From assembly GCF_002834385.1 (NCBI RefSeq), contig NZ_PITQ01000002.1, positions 620,001-684,000 on the forward strand: 64,000 nucleotides of DNA, read 5' to 3'. Made by a program: the position numbers and the translations under genes. Position 1 is the stretch's first letter, and the number at the start of each line of letters is the position of its first letter. Shown in pieces: positions 59,111 through 64,000 of this stretch. The notes below the pieces were generated by a model that was not told the DNA's origin, did no database searches, and was given only the letters and a program-made list of their open reading frames with translations. This DNA comes from Rahnella sp. AA (lineage in GTDB: Bacteria > Pseudomonadota > Gammaproteobacteria > Enterobacterales > Enterobacteriaceae).

Positions 59111-59221
59111 AAATCCTCCGGTGTGAGGCCAATACTTTGACAAAGCTCACAATCGCTAGCAATCCGCAGACGCATTCCGACTCCCGTAATGTCTGCCAGC
59201 TCACAAATTCTGATACATGCC

Positions 59222-59251
59222 CATAAAAAAACCCGCCGTAGCGGGTTTTAG
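59222..59251 (-). terminator. Rho-independent terminator of glyA
   Basis: AAACCCGC-tacg-GCGGGTTTTTTTAT on the minus strand lies directly after the glyA stop. Confidence 0.88.
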
Positions 59252-59273
59252 CAGCTCAACGGCTCCGCAAATA

Positions 59274-60527
59274 TTATGCGTAAACCGGGAAGCGTGCACA
59301 GATATCGAGAACTTTCTGTTTAACGCGTTCGATAGTCGCTTCGTCGTTCACGTTGTCCAGCACGTCACAGATCCAGCCAGCCAGTTCACGGACTTCAGCT
59401 TCTTTGAAGCCGCGACGGGTGACAGCAGGCGTACCGATACGTACACCAGAAGTGACAAACGGGCTCTTCGGATCGTTTGGCACACTGTTCTTGTTCACGG
59501 TGATGTTCGCGCGGCCCAGAGCGGCATCGGCTTCTTTACCGGTCAGGTTTTTATCGACCAGATCCATCAGGAACAGGTGGTTGTGCGTACCGCCGGAAAC
59601 CACGTTGTAGCCACGTTCCAGAACCACAGCAACCATCGCCTGCGCGTTTTTAGCAACCTGTTGCTGGTACGCTTTGAACTCAGGTTCCATCGCTTCTTTC
59701 AGTGCTACCGCTTTACCGGCAATCACGTGCATCAGCGGGCCGCCCTGGCCGCCAGGGAATACGGCAGAATTCAGTTTTTTGTAGAACTCTTCGCTGCCGC
59801 CTTTCGCCAGAATCAGACCGCCGCGAGGGCCAGCCAGCGTTTTGTGCGTGGTGGTCGTGACGATGTGTGCGTGTGGAACCGGGTTCGGGTAAACGCCCGC
59901 AGCAATCAGACCGGCAACGTGTGCCATATCGACGAAGAAGTACGCACCAACGCTGTCTGCGATTTCACGCATTTTTGCCCAGTCAACGATACCGGAGAAG
60001 GCTGAGAAGCCGCCGATGATCATTTTTGGTTTGTGTGCTTCGGCCTGACGCTTAACGTCGTCATAGTCGATGTCGCCGCTTTCGTTGATGCCGTAAGGCA
60101 CCACGTTATAGAGCTTACCGGACAGGTTGACCGGAGAACCGTGCGTCAGGTGACCGCCGTGCCCGAGGTTCATCCCCAGAATGGTGTCGCCCGGTTGCAG
60201 CAATGCGGTGTAAACCGCGAAGTTAGCCTGTGAGCCGGAGTGTGGCTGAACGTTAGCGAAATCAGCACCGAACAATTCTTTTGCACGGTCGATAGCCAGT
60301 TGTTCAACGATGTCGACGTACTCACAACCACCGTAATAACGTTTGCCCGGATAGCCTTCGGCATATTTGTTGGTCAGCTGCGAACCCTGAGCCTGCATCA
60401 CGCGCGGGCTGGTGTAGTTTTCTGACGCAATCAGCTCGATATGTTCTTCCTGACGAACAACTTCTTTTTCCATTGCTGCCCACAGCTCAGCATCATAATC
60501 GGCAATGTTCATTTCACGCTTTAACAT
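59274..60527 (-). CDS. glyA: serine hydroxymethyltransferase GlyA
   Basis: GlyA interconverts serine and glycine and supplies one-carbon units. The 417-residue protein starts [16 protein letters not shown] at 60527 and has the PLP lysine in [14 protein letters not shown]. The C terminus is ARFPVYA. It is divergent from hmp, as in E. coli. The spacer carries a PurR box. Confidence 0.98.
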   Translation of the reverse strand: MLKREMNIADYDAELWAAMEKEVVRQEEHIELIASENYTSPRVMQAQGSQLTNKYAEGYPGKRYYGGCEYVDIVEQLAIDRAKELFGADFANVQPHSGSQANFAVYTALLQPGDTILGMNLGHGGHLTHGSPVNLSGKLYNVVPYGINESGDIDYDDVKRQAEAHKPKMIIGGFSAFSGIVDWAKMREIADSVGAYFFVDMAHVAGLIAAGVYPNPVPHAHIVTTTTHKTLAGPRGGLILAKGGSEEFYKKLNSAVFPGGQGGPLMHVIAGKAVALKEAMEPEFKAYQQQVAKNAQAMVAVVLERGYNVVSGGTHNHLFLMDLVDKNLTGKEADAALGRANITVNKNSVPNDPKSPFVTSGVRIGTPAVTRRGFKEAEVRELAGWICDVLDNVNDEATIERVKQKVLDICARFPVYA

Positions 60528-60631
60528 CCGCATCTCCTGACTCAACAAACTAAAATAAACGCCCCTTACGGGTTCTGCGCAACAGTGTAAATGTTTAGGC
60601 GGCCTTCGGATAGGGTCAGTTTCAGGTTTTT

Positions 60632-60647
60632 AAGCAAACGATTGGCT
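60632..60647. promoter_or_regulatory. PurR box of glyA
   Basis: AAGCAAACGATTGGCT matches the PurR consensus ANGCAANCGNTTNCNT at all but one fixed position. It lies 104 bp upstream of glyA, as in E. coli, where PurR represses glyA. Confidence 0.75.
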
Positions 60648-60710
60648 CCAGATGCAGCAAGGCTTTGATCTGCGAACCTCTGCCCATAATCAAGGGAATT
60701 TTATTCACCT

Positions 60711-60722
60711 GAACATGTTCAA
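60711..60722. promoter_or_regulatory. TGAACATGTTCA palindrome, MetR-like
   Basis: The perfect dyad TGAA-CATG-TTCA resembles the MetR motif TGAA-N5-TTCA but has four spacer bases. E. coli glyA and hmp are both MetR-controlled from this intergenic region. Confidence 0.4.
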
Positions 60723-60803
60723 ATTTCAGCTTTGTGAGATATCCCGCACCGGAAATTACCCGTACCTCTTTAGGGGGTGTTTACAGAAATAGGGGGTTTA
60801 TAT

Positions 60804-60826
60804 AAGATGTATTTAAAATACATGTT
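60804..60826 (+). promoter_or_regulatory. NsrR operator of hmp
   Basis: AAGATGTATTT-a-AAATACATGTT fits the 11-1-11 NsrR box with one mismatch in the last arm. It predicts nitric-oxide-inducible hmp expression through release of the Fe-S regulator NsrR. Confidence 0.88.
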
Positions 60827-60851
60827 ATTACTTTTCATTCTAAATAACCTC

Positions 60852-60975
60852 AAAGTCATGGGAGCTACGGCAAGGCGGCAATCGAAAGAATTCCGATGAG
60901 CTGACCTGAGTCAGTGATTCGGATTATTGAGGGCAGCTAACGCAGCAGCAGTTTCAAGGACGAAGAGGAAGGAGT
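60852..60975. repeat. ERIC-like element in the hmp leader
   Basis: CAAGGCGGCAATCG to the left, the central dyad GAGCTGAC-ctga-GTCAGTGATTCGG and GCAGCTAACGCAGCAGC with TCAAGGACGAAG to the right follow the ERIC plan. The element ends at the hmp Shine-Dalgarno (AGGAAGGAG). Confidence 0.7.
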
Positions 60976-60980
60976 TCACT

Positions 60981-62186
60981 ATGCTAGATGCACAAACTAT
61001 CGCAACCGTTAAATCCACTATTCCTTTGCTCGCGGCAACCGGCCCGAAACTGACGGCTCACTTCTACGATCGCATGTTCGCGCACAACCCTGAACTGAAA
61101 GACATCTTCAATATGAGCAATCAGCGTAATGGCGATCAGCGTCAGGCGCTGTTTGACGCCATCTGCGCTTATGCTGCGAATCTCGAAAATCTGGCGGCGC
61201 TTTTACCCGCTGTGGAACGCATCGCGCAGAAACACACCAGTTTTATCATTCAGCCGGAGCAGTACAACATTGTCGGCGAACACCTGCTGGCAACGCTGGA
61301 TGAAATGTTCAGCCCGGGTCAGGAAGTGCTGGATGCGTGGGGTAAAGCCTACGGCGTGCTGGCGGGTGTATTTATCAATCGCGAAGCGGAAATCTATAAA
61401 GAAAGCGCCGAAAAAACCGGTGGCTGGAGCGGCACCCGTGAATTCCGTATTGCGGAGAAACAGCCGCAAAGCGAACTGATTACCTCTTTCCTGCTGGAAC
61501 CTGTCGATGGCAAGCCGGTGGCGGATTTTCAGCCGGGGCAGTATCTGGCCGTGTATATCCGTGACGCATCACTGGAAAATCAGGAAATCCGTCAGTATTC
61601 CCTGACGCAGGCACCGAACGGTAAAACGTACCGTATTGCGGTAAAACGTGAAGGTCAGGGCGCGGTTTCTAATTTCCTGCATAACTTTGCGCTGCCGGGC
61701 GACATTATTCATCTCGCCGCGCCGCACGGTGATTTCTTCATGGACGTCAGCGAAACCACGCCGGTCGCGCTGATTTCCGCCGGTGTCGGCCAGACACCGA
61801 TGTTAGGTATGCTCAGCACGCTGGCGCAGCGCGGCCATAAAGCGCCGGTTCAGTGGCTGCACGCCGCCGAAAATGGCGCGGTTCATGCGTTTGCCGGTGA
61901 AGTGAAAAGCGCACAGACACAACTCCCGCAGCTGGAAAGCCATGTCTGGTATAACCAGCCGCAGGAAAGCGATTTACCCGGTGGCTTTTCACCAGAAAAT
62001 AAGTTCCAGTATCAGGGGCTGATGGATCTGAGCAAAGTCAGCGATAAAATCAGCAATCCGGCGATGCACTTCTACCTGTGCGGCCCGGTGGGTTTCATGC
62101 AGTTTGCCGCAAAACAACTGCTGGCACTGGGCATTGCCGAAGCCAACGTTCACTACGAATGCTTCGGCCCGCATAAAGTCATCTGA
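60981..62186 (+). CDS. hmp: flavohaemoglobin Hmp (nitric oxide dioxygenase)
   Basis: Hmp oxidises NO to nitrate aerobically. The 401-residue protein has a globin domain (residues 1-140, proximal His in RIAQKHTSF), an FAD domain (EIRQYSLT) and an NAD(P)H domain ([20 protein letters not shown]). The start at 60981 has GGAAGGAG upstream; an in-frame GTG-like opening at 60927 lies inside the repeat. An NsrR box lies about 155 bp upstream. Confidence 0.97.
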   Translation: MLDAQTIATVKSTIPLLAATGPKLTAHFYDRMFAHNPELKDIFNMSNQRNGDQRQALFDAICAYAANLENLAALLPAVERIAQKHTSFIIQPEQYNIVGEHLLATLDEMFSPGQEVLDAWGKAYGVLAGVFINREAEIYKESAEKTGGWSGTREFRIAEKQPQSELITSFLLEPVDGKPVADFQPGQYLAVYIRDASLENQEIRQYSLTQAPNGKTYRIAVKREGQGAVSNFLHNFALPGDIIHLAAPHGDFFMDVSETTPVALISAGVGQTPMLGMLSTLAQRGHKAPVQWLHAAENGAVHAFAGEVKSAQTQLPQLESHVWYNQPQESDLPGGFSPENKFQYQGLMDLSKVSDKISNPAMHFYLCGPVGFMQFAAKQLLALGIAEANVHYECFGPHKVI

Positions 62187-62202
62187 TAGCCGTTGAAAAA
62201 GA

Positions 62203-62229
62203 AAAGGCTGGCACACAATGCCAGCCTTT
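62203..62229. terminator. terminator of hmp and the cytochrome gene
   Basis: AAAGGCTGGC-acacaat-GCCAGCCTTT lies between the convergent hmp and cytochrome genes. Confidence 0.82.
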
Positions 62230-62251
62230 ACGCTTACTGTCTCAGTATAAA

Positions 62252-63652
62252 TTAATGACGGCGACGACGCACAAAGAACAGTGCAATCAGCAGGATAACG
62301 ACCAGTCCCGCAATCCCCATTCCCCAGTGCGCCAGTTCCAGCAACGGCGAAGGCTTACCGCCCGCACGCAATTCTTTCACCCGTTCAGACGTAACTTTAG
62401 CCTGATCGTTACCGAACTGCTGCAACAACTGGTTACTGAGCGTAGCGATCTGCGTATCTGACAGCAAATGGTCAAAAGCGGGCATCGCCACATCTTTACT
62501 TTCAGCCCCTCGCTGCACGCCATGCAAAATGGCCATCACCAGATTATCGCTGTTCAGGTGGCCAAGCGCGGTGTTATTGATTAGCGAAGGTAACCCGCCA
62601 TCTTTACTGCCACGCCCGTCAGGCTGATGACAACTGGCGCAATAGCCGTCGTACACCTGCCAGCCGGTCATTTTATCGGCATCTGCCGGGCGTGGAACGC
62701 CGCGCAGATTATCAACATAATTCGCCGGTGTGCCGAACTGATCCGCCGCTTTCGCCTGCCCTTCCTGGCTGACCGGTGTGGTTTGCTTCAGCCAGACCGC
62801 AATTGCCTGCAAATCACTGTCACTGAGATGGCTTAAGCTGTGGTCGATAGCTTCGGCCATCGGCCCTGCTGCCTGCGCTTTGCCCGGTGCATGTCCGGTT
62901 TTCAGATAACCGGCGATTTCATCAGTACTCCAGTTGCCAATACCGCTAACCGTATCCGGAGTAATGTTCGGCGCATACCAGGTGCCCAGGCTGCTGCCAC
63001 TCAGCGCTTTATCCCCCTGCTCCGCCATCAGTGCGTTACGTGGCGTGTGGCAGGTGCTGCAATGTTCCAGCGCCTCGCCAAGATACGCGCCCCGGTTTAC
63101 CTGCTCGCTTTTTGCCGGATCGGATTTGAACACGCCTTTATCAAGGAACAGCAAATTCCAGCCTGCCATCGACAAACGGATATTGAACGGGAACGGCAGC
63201 GCCGTTGGCGTTGAAGGCGCATCAACCGGCTGTACACTCTGCATAAAATAGGCGTATAGCGCTTTCATGTCGTCATCACTGATTTTGGCGTAAGAAGTGT
63301 AGGGCATGGCCGGATACAAATTCGCACCGTCGCCGCGCACGCCGTCACGCACTGCATGTTCAAATTGTTCCAGCGTATAATTGCCGATACCGTCCTTTTT
63401 CGATGGCGTGATATTGCTCGAATAAATAGTGCCCAGCGGCGTCGCCAGCCCGAGCCCGCCTGCAAACGGCTTGCCGCCTTCGGTCGAGTGGCAGGCCACG
63501 CAGTCACCGGCCACCGCGACGTATTCACCTTTCCTGATCAACGCATCCTGCTCCGGGGATAATGTCGCGTGCGCCACACCCGCGGTCAGGCTCAGGCCAA
63601 AGGCCAGCAGCACGCCCGTCAGACGTTTTTGAGATAAACGATTCAGAGTCAT
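62252..63652 (-). CDS. three-haem cytochrome c subunit of a GMC dehydrogenase
   Basis: The 466-residue protein has a signal peptide (LLAFGLSLTAGVAHA) and three CxxCH haem sites (CVACH, CSTCH, CASCH), and ends in a TM anchor (GIAGLVVILLIALFFVRRRRH). It is the electron acceptor subunit of membrane gluconate 2-dehydrogenase or a similar sugar/alcohol dehydrogenase and would pass electrons to ubiquinone. It is 10 bp after the flavoprotein gene. The true substrate needs the rest of the operon. Confidence 0.9.
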   Translation of the reverse strand: MTLNRLSQKRLTGVLLAFGLSLTAGVAHATLSPEQDALIRKGEYVAVAGDCVACHSTEGGKPFAGGLGLATPLGTIYSSNITPSKKDGIGNYTLEQFEHAVRDGVRGDGANLYPAMPYTSYAKISDDDMKALYAYFMQSVQPVDAPSTPTALPFPFNIRLSMAGWNLLFLDKGVFKSDPAKSEQVNRGAYLGEALEHCSTCHTPRNALMAEQGDKALSGSSLGTWYAPNITPDTVSGIGNWSTDEIAGYLKTGHAPGKAQAAGPMAEAIDHSLSHLSDSDLQAIAVWLKQTTPVSQEGQAKAADQFGTPANYVDNLRGVPRPADADKMTGWQVYDGYCASCHQPDGRGSKDGGLPSLINNTALGHLNSDNLVMAILHGVQRGAESKDVAMPAFDHLLSDTQIATLSNQLLQQFGNDQAKVTSERVKELRAGGKPSPLLELAHWGMGIAGLVVILLIALFFVRRRRH

Positions 63653-63662
63653 GTCAGTCAGC

Positions 63663-64000
63663 CTATAGCGCAGTTTTGGCAAGATGGTCAGCAGTGCGTA
63701 GCGCCAGTGCGACGGCGGTCAACGTAGAATTGACCGTGGCCGACGTCGGCATAACACCGGTGCTGGTGATGAACAGATTTTCATGGTCGTGCGTACGCCC
63801 GAACGCATCCACCACGGAATCTTTCGGGTCATGCCCCATGCTCATCGTGCCAGTAATATGCTGGTTATTGCCGTAAACGCCTGGCTTACTGAAACGCAAA
63901 TTAGTGCCGCCCATTAACCTGGCAATCTCGGTGTACTCTTTCACGGCTCGCGCCATACCGCGATGCACGTAATCGTCCATGTGGTAAATTGCCGCCGGTT
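63663..64000 (-). CDS. GMC oxidoreductase (gluconate 2-dehydrogenase-type flavoprotein), C-terminal part
   Basis: Only the last 112 codons are in the window. They match the GMC C-terminal domain: GTMSMGHDPKDSVVDAFGRTHDHENLFITSTGVMPTSATVNSTLTAVALALRTADHLAKT, with the catalytic-pair His and the FAD-contacting NPTxT-like segment. It is the large subunit partner of the downstream cytochrome. A small subunit, if present, would lie beyond the right edge. Confidence 0.88.
   Translation of the reverse strand, partial: PAAIYHMDDYVHRGMARAVKEYTEIARLMGGTNLRFSKPGVYGNNQHITGTMSMGHDPKDSVVDAFGRTHDHENLFITSTGVMPTSATVNSTLTAVALALRTADHLAKTAL

Noticed and set aside
1-64000. CRISPR array, tRNA, rRNA, prophage or insertion sequence
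   Set aside because: No regularly spaced direct repeats, no tRNA cloverleaf, and no transposase, integrase or phage structural genes were seen.

Overview
The window looks like chromosome of an enterobacterium of the Yersiniaceae type (Rahnella, Serratia or Ewingella relatives). The conserved gene blocks are guaBA/xseA, der-bamB-yfgM-hisS-ispG-rodZ-pilW-rlmN-ndk, sseB-pepB, iscRS-trmJ/suhB, csiE/hcaT and glyA/hmp. They match the E. coli 53-57 min region in order and strand. A protealysin-emfourin pair and ERIC-type intergenic repeats also point to this group. The genus is inference; no rRNA or other marker gene is present.

Layout. 1-9.2 kb is accessory: a GH127 arabinofuranosidase/GPH symporter operon with a divergent AraC regulator, a lone GntR regulator, an unrecognised gene, thiMD under a TPP riboswitch, and a haem-oxygenase-like di-iron (HDO) enzyme followed by an EamA exporter. 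9.7-12.5 kb holds an exported alpha/beta hydrolase and a chemotaxis receptor. 12.9-20.8 kb is a complete hydrogenase-2 operon (hybOABCDEF-hypB-hybG) behind a perfect FNR box; hypDEF must lie elsewhere. 21-25.5 kb has a GNAT acetyltransferase, a DUF3313 lipoprotein, a LysR regulator/quinone reductase pair and a PAS-GAF-GGDEF cyclase. 25.9-30.7 kb is guaA, guaB and xseA. 30.7-37.2 kb is an accessory block between xseA and yfgJ: a GH31 glycosidase, an MFS transporter, a LacI regulator, protealysin and its inhibitor. 37.2-49.3 kb is core housekeeping from yfgJ to sseB. 49.4-54.7 kb has pepB, iscS, iscR, trmJ and suhB. 54.8-64 kb has a NicO-type Ni/Co exporter with a DUF1007 protein, csiE, hcaT, glyA, hmp, and a three-haem cytochrome/GMC dehydrogenase cut by the right edge.

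The most unusual observation is the isc locus. iscR and its two IscR boxes are intact and iscS keeps its catalytic residues. However, iscU, iscA, hscB, hscA, fdx and iscX, which normally separate iscS from pepB, are missing, and only 112 bp remain. IscS has also lost the C-terminal tail that contacts IscU. A terminator and an ERIC element now separate iscR from iscS. The cell therefore probably builds Fe-S clusters by another route such as Suf, although this window encodes many Fe-S proteins (HybO, HybA, IspG, RlmN, IscR).

Four ERIC-type or long palindromic elements occur at operon boundaries: the hyb leader, guaB-guaA, iscR-iscS and the hmp leader. Two of them lie inside likely 5' leaders, so they could affect expression of hydrogenase-2 and flavohaemoglobin.
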